This document shows positions 1 to 11,540 of a stretch of DNA of 64,000 nt, piece by piece. The stretch lies in NCBI GenBank assembly GCA_017893485.1, contig CM030358.1, forward strand, positions 253,125,228 through 253,189,227, given 5' to 3'. A program made the position numbers and the translations under genes. The stretch is from Hemerocallis citrina. Its lineage: Eukaryota; Streptophyta; Magnoliopsida; Asparagales; Asphodelaceae. The notes below the pieces were generated by a model. It worked only from the letters and a program-made list of their open reading frames with translations, ran no database searches and was not told the DNA's origin. Each line of letters begins with the position of its first letter. The first letter of the stretch is position 1.

Positions 1-99
1 ATAAGATAAAAAAATGGACTAAAGGGCGTAGCCCTGGGGTTACCACTAACATGTAGTGGAGAGAGGACCTAACCAAAATTACAAACACAATCGCGCGCG

Positions 100-178
100 C
101 GCCCGGCCTGGCTTCGGCCCCGGCCCTGGCCCAGCGCGGCTCGGCTCGGCTCGGTTCGGCCTGGCCTGGCCTGGCCTC
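100..178. repeat. GC-rich low-complexity tract
   Basis: A strongly GC-rich patch in an otherwise AT-rich window: alternating GC, then short tandem GGCTC, GGTTC and GGCCT units. Such patches occur near the ends of some plant hAT transposons, but no terminal repeat pair or 8-bp duplication was found here, so the hAT reading is only a guess. Confidence 0.6.
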
Positions 179-257
179 TGGACTATATTTTTTTTGCCCC
201 GCTCCAAAATTTTTTCCTATTTACTGTTGAGGCTTTTCAAATTCGGTAACTGGTACC

Positions 258-333
258 ATTACTCTGTAACAACAGAGTAATTGCCCATCAGTTACGTCTT
301 TTGAACCATTACTCTGCTGTTACAGAGTAATGG
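258..333. repeat. Two consecutive hairpins with the same stem (ATTACTCTGT)
   Basis: Two perfect dyads follow one another. The first has 10-bp arms (ATTACTCTGT / ACAGAGTAAT, 258-281); the second has 11-bp arms (CCATTACTCTG / CAGAGTAATGG, 306-333). Both are followed by a copy of CAGTTAC, so the pair is an imperfect direct duplication of a hairpin unit about 50 bp long. Function unknown. Confidence 0.75.
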
Positions 334-750
334 ACCCTTCAGTTACTCCTCTTCTCCTATAAGACTAGTGATTTTGTTCTGCCGGTATACAGAGTTTTTA
401 AAATCTCCTTTTTCTTCTTCCTCAGAGTCAAAGTCTGAGAGTACAACACAACTACTGGTTCGCTGAGATCTCTGAAGCTAGGGTACTGCTCTTCAGGAAA
501 CGGTAATACAGTTGTATTCTGGGGGGCAATTCGTCAACCACCTTCACACTACGATGCGAATTTTGCTTTAAGGACAGAGATCTTAATCTCGACTCTGTAT
601 TGAAGTGTCTGATTTGTTCTTTTATTTTCTGTAATTGTATTTCTTCACAAACATTGTTAGCAGTTTCTTATTTTATGAAATTCAGGTTCTAACAATTAAT
701 ATTGATGTTGAGTTTCGAAATTGTCATAATCACAGATAATTCTTCCAGGG

Positions 751-891
751 ATGGAGTTCAACCATATTGTTGTGAATGACGTTGATATGGATGGTGATGT
801 AGAAGAAAATGAAGATAATCCAGCGACTCCGGATCCACCTATTTGGTTTGAGGTTTTGATATCATACTCTCCATGCTTGCAAAACACCTAA
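751..891 (+). CDS. Short acidic ORF, possible first coding exon of a transposon gene
   Basis: A 46-residue frame starting MEFNHIVVNDVDMDG with an acidic stretch (DGDVEENEDN) then PATPDPP, ending at TAA. A splice-acceptor-like CTTCCAG lies just upstream, so it may be the second exon of a gene whose untranslated first exon lies in 350-700. Acidic N-termini like this are seen in hAT transposases, but no BED finger or hAT domain follows. Could equally be chance coding. Confidence 0.25.
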   Translation: MEFNHIVVNDVDMDGDVEENEDNPATPDPPIWFEVLISYSPCLQNT

Positions 892-1644
892 TTTATAAGG
901 AAACTAGGTTTGCCCATGGACACGTGCCTACGACATGTCTTCATGAACGATGCAGCATATGAAAATCCCTGTAAACAGTAATATATGCAATCCTGTTTGA
1001 CTAACAAATCACATAGGTATCAATATTTATATGGAATACCACCGCGCTACTGACTCCACGATAAGTTATAAAAAACCATTAGAATGTCATAAAACAATCA
1101 CATAAGTATCTCTAAATTCTTAGGTATCTTTATGTTCTTTTTCTTCCATACGATAGAGCCATCAAGGCTCCAACCAACACATCTACATAGAACTAACATC
1201 AACATTATGAGACTAAAGATGTGAAAATGAATTGTTATAAATGATTCTTTTTAAAGAAAATCGCTTTCTTTTTCGGAATGATTTAATTTAAGCATGCCTT
1301 CATTAACTTTACCTAGCACTGAAATCAACCTCAATTGCTCTAGAAACAAACTACATTGACAGCGAAACGTCCAAAGATTCAAAAATATAGGAGAATTAAG
1401 TGATAGTCATCTAGGCATTACTAATTTAAAATATGCTCAAATTCTCATTCAACTTTATTTCTTTCCTCATCAACTAAAAAGAAAACAACCTACCTTGCAA
1501 ATTTAGTGGTGGTAATAATTGTTTTTATTTATTTTATTTAAGCTTATCCTAACATACATGTATCCTAGTTGTTGAGAAATCGGTGTATCTGCATACCGGA
1601 TATGCATACCTGCATCTGTGCTTCATAGTATTTTAGCATGGTTA
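892..1644. other. AT-rich intergenic DNA, nothing recognised
   Basis: No ORF of note, terminal repeat or tandem array was seen in this stretch, which ends at the target-site duplication of the LINE. Confidence 0.5.
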
Positions 1645-1658
1645 TAAATTTAGCATGA
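1645..1658. repeat. 14-bp target-site duplication of the RTE LINE, left copy
   Basis: TAAATTTAGCATGA here is repeated exactly at 5010-5023, just after the (TTG)n tail, and so fixes both ends of the element. Confidence 0.85.
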
Positions 1659-1954
1659 CCAACTCCACCATTGCCTGTCCCAAGACAGGAATCTGGCTAC
1701 AAACCGGGTAAGGAGGAGGGTTGCGTTAGGCAGTTGACAGCCATCATAAAATTTTGTCAAATCTTATGAACATGAATCCTAATAATATACACGCAAATGT
1801 TAGGGCATTCCCTGGAAGCGATGCATTGTACCTGCCTCCAGGAGGTTCGAAAAATGTGCAAAGGTCGTCGCACCGATGCCCGGGTGCGGTGAAAAATGGG
1901 CAAGGATTCCTGCACCAATCTGGACGTGTGCGGGTAAAGAAGCTAGTCCAAGAA

Positions 1955-2829
1955 AATAGGCTTGGGTTAGCGACTTGGAATATAAGAACATTGACAGGAA
2001 AATGAATAGAACTAGTTAATACCATGATTAGAAGGAATATTAATATAGATTGACAAGAAACAAAGTGGATAGAGGAGAAAGCTGAAGAGATAGATGGTTT
2101 TTATTATATTATATTGGTAAAATTAGAAATAGAAATGGAGTAGGAATTTTAGTAGATAAGAAATTCAAAAGATATGTAGTAGGTGTTAATAGGAAAAGGG
2201 ATAGAATAATACAAATTAAGTTTGTATTAGGGGGAAACATAATTAATCTCTAATATTATAATGGTAGAAGGCCTTAGTGTCATTTGTCATTTTGTCATTC
2301 TACCAACATGTGCAACGTACGTACATAACTAATATAAAGGAGGTTTCCAGTTCAAACCCTCCATACGTCAGAGTTTTTTTTTTTTTTGAAATTATTAAAA
2401 CGTGCATCGCACGTGTAAATTACTAGTATCATTAGTGCTTATGCACCCCAAGTAGGATTAGATGCACAAGCTAAAAATAAATTTTGTGAAGATATGGATG
2501 AGATAATTCAAGGAGTATCCTTAGGTGAGAAACTGTTTATAGGAGGAGATTTCAATAGACATATAGGAGAAGATAACATGGGATATGAGATGGTGCATGG
2601 AGGACACAGATTTGGAAATAAGAACGATGGTGGTGAGGCTCTATTAGATTTTGCGACTTCGTATGATCTTATACTAGCAAATACTTATTTTAGGAAGAGC
2701 GAGAAACATTTGATAACCTTTAAAAGTGGGGCAAATAGGAGTCAGATTGATTTTTTCATCACTAGAAAGGTAGATCGCTTGACATGTAAAGATTGTAAAG
2801 TTATACTAGGAGAGTGTTTAACCTCATAA
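1955..2829 (+). pseudogene. RTE endonuclease domain (EEP family), broken
   Basis: Endonuclease/exonuclease/phosphatase domain that would nick target DNA to prime reverse transcription. Visible motifs: LGLATWNIRTLTGK at the N-terminus (catalytic Asn), QETKW (catalytic Glu) around 2055-2070, IIGGDFN-like GGDFNRHIGED at about 2535-2570, and SQIDFFITRK near the C-terminus (the family usually has an IDY/IDF motif here). A TGA interrupts it at about 2003 and further stops follow before the Helitron insertion. Removing 2247-2426 restores a continuous frame through N-I-I-S-A-Y-A-P. Confidence 0.85.
2247..2426 (+). mobile_element. Non-autonomous Helitron (180 bp) inside the LINE endonuclease
   Basis: Begins TCTCTAATATTATAATGG after host A2246, and ends with a GC-rich hairpin (ACGTGC-ATC-GCACGT, 2400-2414) about 10 bases before a terminal CTAG (2423-2426), followed by host T2427. 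5'-TC, a 3' hairpin plus CTRR, and insertion between A and T without duplication are the diagnostic Helitron features. A poly-T run (about 2374-2388) lies inside. No coding capacity. Confidence 0.88.
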
Positions 2830-3299
2830 CATAGACTAATGGTATTGGATGTTAAGATTGGGAAACACATATGTGCAAGGAAGGAGACTAGGAATCTAAG
2901 AATTAGGTGGTGGAACTTAAAGGGAGATAAAGTAGAAATTTTTAGAGATAAAATCCTTAAAGGAGCATCATGAAATTGGGAAGGGAAGACAAATATGATG
3001 TGGAATAAAATAGCTACGTACATAAGAGAAATTTCAAAGGAGGTACTTGGAGAATCTAAAGGTAGAGGGTTGCTAAATAAAAAAATATGGTGGTGGCAAG
3101 AAAAACTCAAAATATTGTGAGAGAAAAAAGATCAACCTTCAAAATATGGTAAAAGAATAGAAAGAAGAGAATTTGGAGAAATATAAGACTGTTTGAAAAG
3201 AAGTTAAGAAAGCGGCAAGAGACACAAAAGAAAAAGTTTATGATGATTTATACACAAAATTAGAAACAAAAAAAAGGAAAAATAACATTTATAAGCTTG

Positions 3300-4978
3300 C
3301 TAAACAAAGGAATAAAAAAAGAAAAGATCTGGATACAATTATGTGTATTAAGAGCGATGATTCAGGAGTCTTAGTAAAAGATAAGAAAATTATGGAAAGA
3401 TAGCGAAATTACTTTGAGAAGTTATTAAATGAAAAGGTTGTGGGCAACTTAAATATAGAGGACTCGAGGGAGAGTCGAGAGCATATGTTTTTCCGTAGAA
3501 TTAGGACATCAGAGGTTTGAAATGCTCTAGGAAGGATGAAAATAGGAAAATCTTTAGGACCAGATGATATGCCCATTAAAGTTTGGAAGTGTTTTAGGGA
3601 TGTAGGAGTGGGTTGGCTAACAAAATTATTTAATAAAATTTTGAGGACTAAGAAGATGCCCGATGAATGGAGAAATAGTATTTTAGTACCTATATATAAA
3701 AATAAAGGAGATATATAAAGTTGTTCAAACAACCGAAGAATTGAATTAATGAGTCATACGATAAAAATTTGGGAGAGAGTGATCGAACATAGACTGAGGC
3801 TAGAAACTACAATGTCTAAGAATCAGTTTGGGTGTATGATTGGGAGGTCAACAATGGAAGCAATTTATGTACTGAGGAGACTTATGGAAAAATATAGGGA
3901 GAATAAGAAAGAACTACATATGATTTTTATAGATCCAGAAAAAACATATGATAAAGTCCCTAGAGACATAGTATGGTGGGTGTTAAATAATAAAAGAGTA
4001 ACTATTCGGTATATTGAAGTAATTAAGGATATCTATGAAGGGGCAACGACCACAATTAGAACAATCACAGGAGAGACCAACGATTTTCCTATTACAGTAG
4101 GTTTACATCAAAGTTCGACTTTAAGCCCCTACATCGTTACTTTGGTTAAGGATGAATTAACGTGAGGAATACAAGATGAGGTGCCTTGGTGTATGTTTTT
4201 TTACCGATGACATCGTCTTAGTGGACGAGTCTAGAGCAGGAGTCAATGCTAAATTAGAATTGTGGAGAGAAACTTTAGAAGCTAGAGGCTTTAGGATAAG
4301 AAGAACTAAAATAGATTATATGGAGTATAATTTTAGTGATATTCGGAACAAAACTAAGGAATTAGTGAAGTTTGATGGCTAAGAGATATTTAAGAGAGAC
4401 CATTTCTGATATTTAGGTTCGATTATACAAAGAGATGGGGAGATTTATAAAGATGTTATACACAGGATCTAAGGAGGGGTGGCTTAAGTGGAAAAGTGTC
4501 AGCGGTGTTTTATGTGACAAACGTATACCACTAAAGTTGAAGGAAAAATTTTATAGAACAGCTGTTAGACCAGCAATGATGTATGAAGTAGACTGTTGGG
4601 CAACAAAGAAACAACACGTCCAAAAAATAAGTGTAGCGGAGATGAGAATGCTAAGATGAATGTATGGTAAAACAAGGAAGGTTAGAATTAGAATCGAGCA
4701 TACACGAGACATGCTAAAGGTAGCTCCAATCCAAGATAAGTTAAAAGAGAATCGACTCAGGTGGTTTGGACATGTCACACGTAGACCTAGTAGTGAGTGA
4801 CTCTGTTAGAAAGAGTGATTTGATACGTATTGAGGGTAAAGTTAGGGGTAGAGGAAGGCCTAAACTAACTTGGGTGGAAACGGTGAAAAAAGATATGCTA
4901 GCTTGTGACCTTACAGAAGATACTGCGCTAAACCGAGCAGAATGGAAAACCAGAATTCATGTAGCCGACCCCAATTAG
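3300..4978 (+). pseudogene. RTE reverse transcriptase, broken into several frames
   Basis: RNA-dependent DNA polymerase of the LINE. Motifs in order: KSLGPDDMPIKVWK (3550-3590), NQFGCMIGRSTMEAI (3820-3870), IDPEKTYDKVPR (catalytic-block region, about 3930-3965), GLHQSSTLSPY (about 4100-4130), FTDDIVLVDES (4200-4235, the FADD-type active site with A to T), and a C-terminal region to 4978 containing RGRPKLTW. At least four stop or frame breaks separate these blocks. Usual RTE polyproteins are about 1000 residues and this matches in layout. Confidence 0.85.
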
Positions 4979-5009
4979 TTGGAAAAAATGCTTTGTTGTT
5001 GTTGTTGTC

Positions 5010-5023
5010 TAAATTTAGCATGA
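5010..5023. repeat. 14-bp target-site duplication of the RTE LINE, right copy
   Basis: Exact repeat of 1645-1658. Confidence 0.85.
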
Positions 5024-5092
5024 GCATCGAGTACTATGCATACGGGAGATAATAGCTATAGCTACAACAATCATTTATATGTACTCATACAC

Positions 5093-5336
5093 AATCATTA
5101 TGTTTGTCTCATGTCACTTAAACATATAAATATTTATTTATTTATTTATTTTTGAGAATAAAGGTGACCCCGTCACCGCTTCATTAATAATATATTAACG
5201 AAACAAAATAAAACATAATACTACATCATTATCCGAAAATAAATCTTAGTTCAAAAGCAACAGAATCAACACCTACTACATGAACTACTCAAAAAAATCA
5301 TTATGTTTGTCTCATGTCACTTAAACATATAAATAT
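5093..5336 (-). mobile_element. Small insertion flanked by 41-bp direct repeats, possible truncated LINE tail
   Basis: Identical 41-bp copies (AATCATTATG...ATAAATAT) lie at 5093-5133 and 5296-5336 with a 162-bp insert between. Read on the minus strand the insert contains GAAGCGGTGACGGGGTCACC and ends in AAATA repeats, resembling a 5'-truncated L1-type LINE 3' end with an A-rich tail. The duplication is long for target-primed integration, so a local duplication is the alternative. Confidence 0.55.
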
Positions 5337-6509
5337 ATTTCCCGCCTTCAAGTAGGCCTTTATACAAATACTTCATTTTATAATTATAAGTAGGATTCTT
5401 ATCAAATACAAAGTATAATTGTTATTTTCATTGATTAGACCATATGACCCAAATATCTCTATTAGGAGTCAACTCAAACACCTAGGACCGTTTGGATATT
5501 TGTTTTGGGGCCTTTTTTTGAATTTTTTTTTCTTCTGAAAATGCATTTGGTTACGTTCTCTAGATCGTTGTTTTGGGGCCTTTTTTCAGAAAAAAAACCC
5601 AACCCCCTCATTTCTATCTCGTTCTCTCTCTCTTTTTTTGTTACCCCCTTCCTCTCTCTTTTTTGACGCCGACTTCTCTTAGAAAACCCCAGCCCTCTTT
5701 ACTCCCCTTTAATCCCATCTTCAGGTATCCTTTACTCCCTCTTTACTGTCATCAAGAGCCGATCCTTTCTTCTGCGATTCGCTCTATTTTCCCCCTTCTC
5801 AACCTGGACGGTCGATTCATGGTCTGTGAGACCAGATCTGGTTATACAAGAAGGTGTCTTCGAGAACATTGCAGTCGAATCAAACGCCGGCTGAGGCTTG
5901 AATCTGTCGGAGACAACTTCTTGACCTTTGAAAGCAAGCAAACCAAGGTATGTTTCACTTTGATCCAATTTTTTTGCTAGGGTTTCGGTTTGGCTCACTT
6001 GTTAATTCCAGATTTGTTGTAAAAATTATTTTTCCTCCTTTTTTGTTTTTTTTTTTGTCGGTTTGATTTGAGGGATGAATTTTTTTTTATGATGCTGTGA
6101 TTTGGAGATGATGAAATCTGATCCTCAAGTTCGACGTCGATGTGTTAATTCCAGATCTGAATAAAAAAAATTGATTTTTTTTGACCTATACTGAATTGAG
6201 GGATTACAGATTTTTATTGAACTAGAATTGGAAATGATGAGTTCTGATCCTATGGTCGACGTCGCTGTTGATACTTGTGGAAATTGGATATTTTAAATGA
6301 ACTAGAATTTATATTGAACTGGATTAAAGATGGTTGCTGAACTGGAATTGGAGATTTTTATTGAACTGTGATTTTTATTGAACTGATACTGGAAAGAAGA
6401 CCTCATCTACAATTGCTATAGTAACCTCAAAAAATTATTTTCGTTCACTGTTATAGTTGAGCAATTGATGATTGTTATTTTATATTTATCGTTTCAGTGG
6501 CTAATCAAG

Positions 6510-7026
6510 ATGAGTAGTAAGGGAAAGGAGATGGAGGTGGAGAGTGATATTATCCTTTGGCCAGCATGTAATGAACGTATATTTGTGGAATTGATGGAGG
6601 CGGAGGTCGACCGAAATAGTTTGAAAAGTTCGACCTTTGAAGCCAAAGTTTGGCAAAACTTTGTGGCTAGTTTGAATCACTTGTGTAACTGTACATACAC
6701 GATTAAATAATTAAATATAAACATTCCCGACTTAGGATGAAGTGGAAGGAGTTTCACACGTTGAAGAATCAGAGTGGTATGGGTTGGGATGAAGACAACC
6801 ATACAGTCACTTGCGAGCCCGCTATTTGGGAGACATATGTCAAGGTTCATATATAACTTATTTTTTTATAACACTGTGTGATTATCATCTTAATATACTT
6901 ATTCATGACTTTAGTACTTGTAAATTAACAACACATATAATTTTTGAATAGGCACGCCCTCATGCTAAACAATTCAAATCGAAGGGATTGGCTAATTATG
7001 ATGTTTTGACCAAAATTTTATATTAA
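6510..7026 (+). pseudogene. Myb/SANT-like domain protein (Myb_DNA-bind_3 type), two exons, broken
   Basis: Putative DNA-binding partner of a transposase or a related host-derived protein. The N-terminal part reads MSSKGKEMEVESD then the domain signature ILWPACNERIFVELMEAEV (residues about 15-35). A TAA plus frameshift falls near 6708-6720; the frame then resumes as RMKWKEFHTLKNQSGMGWD (about 6735-6790) and AIWETYVK before a GT donor at 6845. The second exon after the acceptor at 6951 gives ARPHAKQFKSKGLANYDVL, the usual end of this domain, and stops at 7026. A splice acceptor TTTCAG sits just before the start region. Confidence 0.75.
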
Positions 7027-7329
7027 CGTAAACAGATAACACTTCTGTGATGATATATTCCCATTATACTGACCAAATGATTAATGAATTCAACTATGGG
7101 TGACGGATGGGGTGGACACATGATTAGTAGTAGTTGGCATGGCATTTTAAAAAATGCAGCCCTACACTAATATTTATGATTTATTAGAACAACAGTTCTA
7201 TGATAATGTGTTCTGAGCCTACGACTAATTGTGGAGATGATGATGATATATTCTGATCCTATATAACCTTGAAAGTATTGACAATTAATTTCATATACTA
7301 GAAATAAAATACATGCTACATTGTGTTAG

Positions 7330-10200
7330 CTTCTTCTAGCAGGTGATGGGTTCTGATGCTGCTCATTGCTTCATTCTACCATCAGTATTTTTGAAGGTTT
7401 CATTTTCACTTTCAAAATTAATTTCTTGTTACATTTCCTATAACTATCATGGCTTCTGATTTTGTGTTTGTTGCTGCTCATGTACCTTCCTGTGATGGGT
7501 TTGGATGCTACTCATGGTTTCTGATGGCTTCTGTTGGATTGTGATGACATATTCTACCTTTATAAGTGATTATGGTATGAACTTCACTTTCGAAATAACC
7601 TTGTTGTTACTATATAATATTTGTGAACACTGTGAACACTTCTCATGCTTGTGTTGGGTTCTCATGAGCCATGAGCACCATCAAAATCCATGACAGGAAG
7701 AAAATTGTACACAATATGGAAATTTGACAAAGAAAGTAATCAATGGTTTATTTAAATAGCATTAGAAGCCATCATCTCTAGATTCATCTCAGGCACATGT
7801 GAGAATTTTGTGTTTGTTTACTAGTATTTCAAAATCGGGATGTGATGATGATTTATTCTGATCCTATATACTCTTTGGAGTAATGAAATTTTTGTTGATG
7901 TTGCTCATGGAAACTGATGGCTACTGATGGATTGTGAAGGGTTCTTTTTCCTTTATAAGGGATTAAGGACTGAGTTTCACTTTGGAAAATTTCCATACTG
8001 TACACAATGTACCTTCCTGTGATGGGTTTTGATGCTGCTCATGGTTACTGATGGCTTCTGAATGCTTGTGATTGCTTCTTCTTACTTTATAAGGGAGTAA
8101 GGTATGATTTTAACTTTGGAAAATTTCCATATTGTACACAATGTCCTTCCTGTGATGAGTTTTGATGTTGCTTATGGTAGCATGTGATGGTCTACTGATG
8201 GACTATTCATGATAAATTAAGTTATGTTTTTCACTTTTAAAATTGAATTCTTGTTACTATGTTATAAATGTGAAGGCTTCTGATGCTTGTGATGGATTTT
8301 CATGGTTGGGCAAAAATAGTTTGCTGTGTGCAATTTTCTGTGCCTCTCATGAATTTGGACATGATGGCCTCTGATCCTATTTACCTAAACCATTGAATTC
8401 TTCCTTTGTTAAAATTTCATACTGTGTACAATACATTCCTGTCATTGGGTTCTGCAGCTGTTCATGGTCTTTGATGGCTGCTGATGGATTGTGATGGCTT
8501 CTTCTTCCTTTAGAAAGGGATTAAGGTCTAAGTTTCACTTTCAAAATAACCTACAAGTTACTATGTTAGTACTGTGAAGGCTACTGATGCTTGTGATGGC
8601 TTCTTTGGTTTTTTCTTGGAAAAGAGAGCAAACATTGCTTGGACAACAACCTCCACCAAATGCGTTTTCTTAAAAATAAAATGAAAGCAGGCCTCTAAAC
8701 AACTATCCAAACAGGCCTGAAACTTTCAAGAAGTTGGATGTTGGGCATTAAGGGAGAACATGAGGTTGGAATTGGGGTTTGAATGAAGGATATGAGGATT
8801 TTGAGGAAGATAATTGTTGTGCTATTGAAAGAGTTTCTCAGTTAGTCATTTTGGCAGACACCAATACTGGTAACCATACATGTACAAATTTCTAATAGAA
8901 TTTGTACATGTGCCTGAGATGTAAATTTTTGTTCTTTAAATCTTTGTTTAATGATCTTGTTTGTAAGGAGGTTTACATAGTTTTGCAATAGAATGAGTTG
9001 CAGGCAACCTAGGAGATGATGGCTTCTGATCCTATAAATTTTCTAATACTGTGTACAATTTTCTTCCTGTGATGGCTTCTGATGCTGCTTATGCCATATG
9101 ATGTTTCTTCTAGCAGGTGATGGGTTCTGATGCTTATCATGGCTTCGAATCATTAGGGTTTTAATTGACTGGCTTCAACCTGGTTGGTATAATAAGTATT
9201 TTTGAAGGTTTCATTTTAACTTTCAAAATTAATAATTTGTTGTTACATTCCTTTTAACCATCATGGCTTCTCATGGGTTTTGCTACTGGTCATGTACCTT
9301 CCTGTGATGTGTATTGCTGTTGCTCATGAATTCTGATGGCTTCTGTTGGATTGTGATGACTTCTTCTACCTTTATAACGGATTATGGTATGCATTTCACT
9401 TTGAAAAGCTACATTCTTGTTACTATGTTATGCTTGTGAAGGTTGTGAAGGCTTCTGATGCTTGTTTGGGTTCTCATTTCTGAACAAAAGCTATCGATTT
9501 CTCCTTTTTAGGGAATCACACTATCTACAAATTTGTGATGGGTTCTAATGTTGCTCATATAAGCTGATGGCTACTGATGGATTGTGATGGCCTCTTCTTT
9601 CTTTGTATGGGGTTAAGGTGTGAGTTTCACTTTGTAAAATTTGGATACGATGTACAATTACCTTCCTATGATGAGTTCTGATGCTGCTCATGGCATATGA
9701 TGGATGCTGATGGATTGTAATGGGTTCTTTTTGCTTTGTAAGGGTTAAGGTGTGATTTTCACATTAAAAATTGAATTCTTGTTAGTATGTTATAAATTTG
9801 AAGGCTTCTCATGCTTGTGATGGATTTTCATGCTTGGGCCATCTCAGTTTGTGAAATACTATTAACCAAACACAAATTTCTAATAAACTTTGTACATGTG
9901 CCTCTCATGAATCTGGAGATGATGGCTTATGATCCTATTTAACTAAATTTTAATTTCTTTGTATCTAAAATTTCCATACTGTGTACAATACATTACTCTG
10001 ATGGTTTCAAGTGTTGCTCATGGCATCTGATGGCTACTGATGGATTGTGATGGCTTCTTCTTGCTTTATAAGGGGCTAAGGTCTGAGTTTCACTTTGTAA
10101 TATTTGCATACTGTGTCCAATATCTTTCTGTGGTTGGGTTGTGATGCTTCTCATGGCTTCTGCTTTTTATGATGGATTCTGAAACAATCAGATGCTTTAT
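7330..10200 (+). repeat. Long degenerate tandem array rich in TGATGG / CTGATGCT motifs
   Basis: Dozens of diverged repeats of roughly 110-150 bp with a common order: GATGGGTTCTGATGCTGCTCATGG, GGCT(A/T)CTGATGGATTGTGATGG, CTTCTTC-CTTTATAAGGGATTAAGG, TTTCACTTTGGAAAATTTCCATACTG. No conserved reading frame runs through them. The array continues across the internal transposon-like terminus at about 8720. Confidence 0.7.
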
Positions 10201-10609
10201 AACAGATTAAGAATGAAGTTTCGCTTTCATTTATTAACCGCAAATTTTTTTCCTCTCAAAATTTGTAGATTACAAATGCTGTATTAGCCGACTCTTACAC
10301 AATTCAGATAAAACTTTGCATAGTCGAAAGCTTGCCAGTGATGGGGAGATACAAAGAAGAAACAAAAAAAACTTAAAGCGAAGAAAACTTTGCATAGTCG
10401 CATGCTGCTTGTTCGTATACTTGTAAAACTTTGCTCTGTAACTGCAAAGAAAAAAAAAATTCATAAGAAAACTAATGCAAATTGATTAAACATACACCGT
10501 TTATAAGCTCATTGCCACGAAAACTGCAAAAAAATTAATTTGAGAATTTAATTTTAAATCCAAACGCCTTTTCTAACCACATTATCCAATAACCATTTTT
10601 TTTAAACTT

Positions 10610-10862
10610 AAAATTTCAGATTTTTTGATTTACCAACCACATTTTATACTCTCATTTTCGAAAAAACAGTTTTCAAAAAAAATATATTACCAAACAGCAT
10701 TTTACAGTCTAATTTTCAGAAAACAGTTTTCAGAAAAAATTATTACCCAACAGGTTTTACACTCTCATTTTCAGAAAATTCAGAAAAAATTATTAACAAA
10801 CAGCTTTTACACTCTTATTTTCAGAAAACTGCTTTCAGAAAACTGTTTTCAGAACAACTATC
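10610..10862. repeat. Short tandem repeats built on TTTTCAGAAAAC
   Basis: Four or five copies of a 50-60-bp unit (CATTTTCAGAAAACAGTTTT followed by TTATTACC-AACAG) lead up to the terminal-like AACAACTATCCAAACG. Subterminal repeats of this sort are typical of DNA transposon ends. Confidence 0.65.
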
Positions 10863-10879
10863 CAAACGCAACCCTAAGC

Positions 10880-11530
10880 TTCCAACTAAACTTGTTCACC
10901 AAATTTAGAATTAATTAGCAAAGCTAGCTAAATTCTCACAGATTTCATTACTTCTAACATTCACAGACACAATTTTTAAGTAGTATTTCCACATGAATAA
11001 TCCAACTAAAACTATTAATCAAAGTATTTAAAACCATAGTTTAGATATCACCCATTTGTTACTCTCAACAAAAGCGTCCTTCTTTTTCTTTGATCAACAC
11101 TAATGATGCATTCTTTCTTGATCCTAATTAACAAAGATGAACATATGCAATTGTTATTATTATTATTATTAAATACGCATTGGTACATAACTAATAGAAA
11201 GATTGGATCTGTTTACCTTTATCTATTCTCTACTTGAATTCCTTTATTCATTTTCTTCTTCTTTTCTTTTCCCCCATTTCATTTTTGTTTTGCTGTGGAC
11301 TGGAATGCTTTGGACAGCATAGTGCGAGTGAGGAAGAGATTAAGAGAGGTGAAAGTGAAGAGAGGAGAGAAATAATAATAAAGTGAAAGATTTTAGTTTT
11401 GGGAGGAATTTTTTTTTTTTTTTTTGGGGGTGTGTGTGTGTGTGTTGGGGGGGGGGGGGAATATGTTTTTAAGATGGTGAATCTGAGCCGTTGATTTTGC
11501 TTCAATTGAAGAGGAGTCACTTGATAGTTT
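10880..11530. other. AT-rich DNA with low-complexity G and GT runs, no gene
   Basis: Contains ATT repeats (about 11154-11172), a poly-T tract (11408-11424), a GT run and a poly-G run (11425-11459). No supported coding sequence. Confidence 0.5.
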
Positions 11531-11540
11531 TTTTTTTCAA

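Larger units (their letters stand above)
1659..5009 (+). mobile_element. Full-length RTE-clade LINE (non-LTR retrotransposon), degenerate
   Basis: A 3.35-kb element with recognisable 5' leader (CCGGGTAAGGAGGAGGG near 1706), an apurinic-like endonuclease followed by reverse transcriptase in one ancestral reading order, and a 3' end of GTTG repeats (4990-5008), the short simple-repeat tail typical of RTE rather than the poly-A of L1. A perfect 14-bp target duplication flanks it. The coding frame is broken by many stops and frameshifts and by a 180-bp Helitron at 2247-2426, so this copy is dead. Confidence 0.88.
5487..10877 (+). mobile_element. DNA-transposon-like region with Myb/SANT-like gene (PIF/Harbinger-like, tentative)
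   Basis: The left end GTTTGGATATTTGTTTTGG (from about 5490) matches, in inverted orientation, two rightward ends: one at about 8695-8720 (AACAACTATCCAAAC, with matching subterminal GGCCT and GCATTTGGT blocks) and one at 10857-10872 (same core). A CTA triplet borders both outer ends. The Myb/SANT-like gene inside is of the kind linked to PIF/Harbinger transposons, but I could not find the DDE nuclease ORF, so the superfamily is an inference and the true right border is ambiguous. Confidence 0.45.

Noticed and set aside
56..280. A 74-residue ORF in the GC-rich tract
   Set aside because: Its composition (GPGPGPARLGSARFGLAWPG) is simply the low-complexity repeat translated; no domain or conservation argument.
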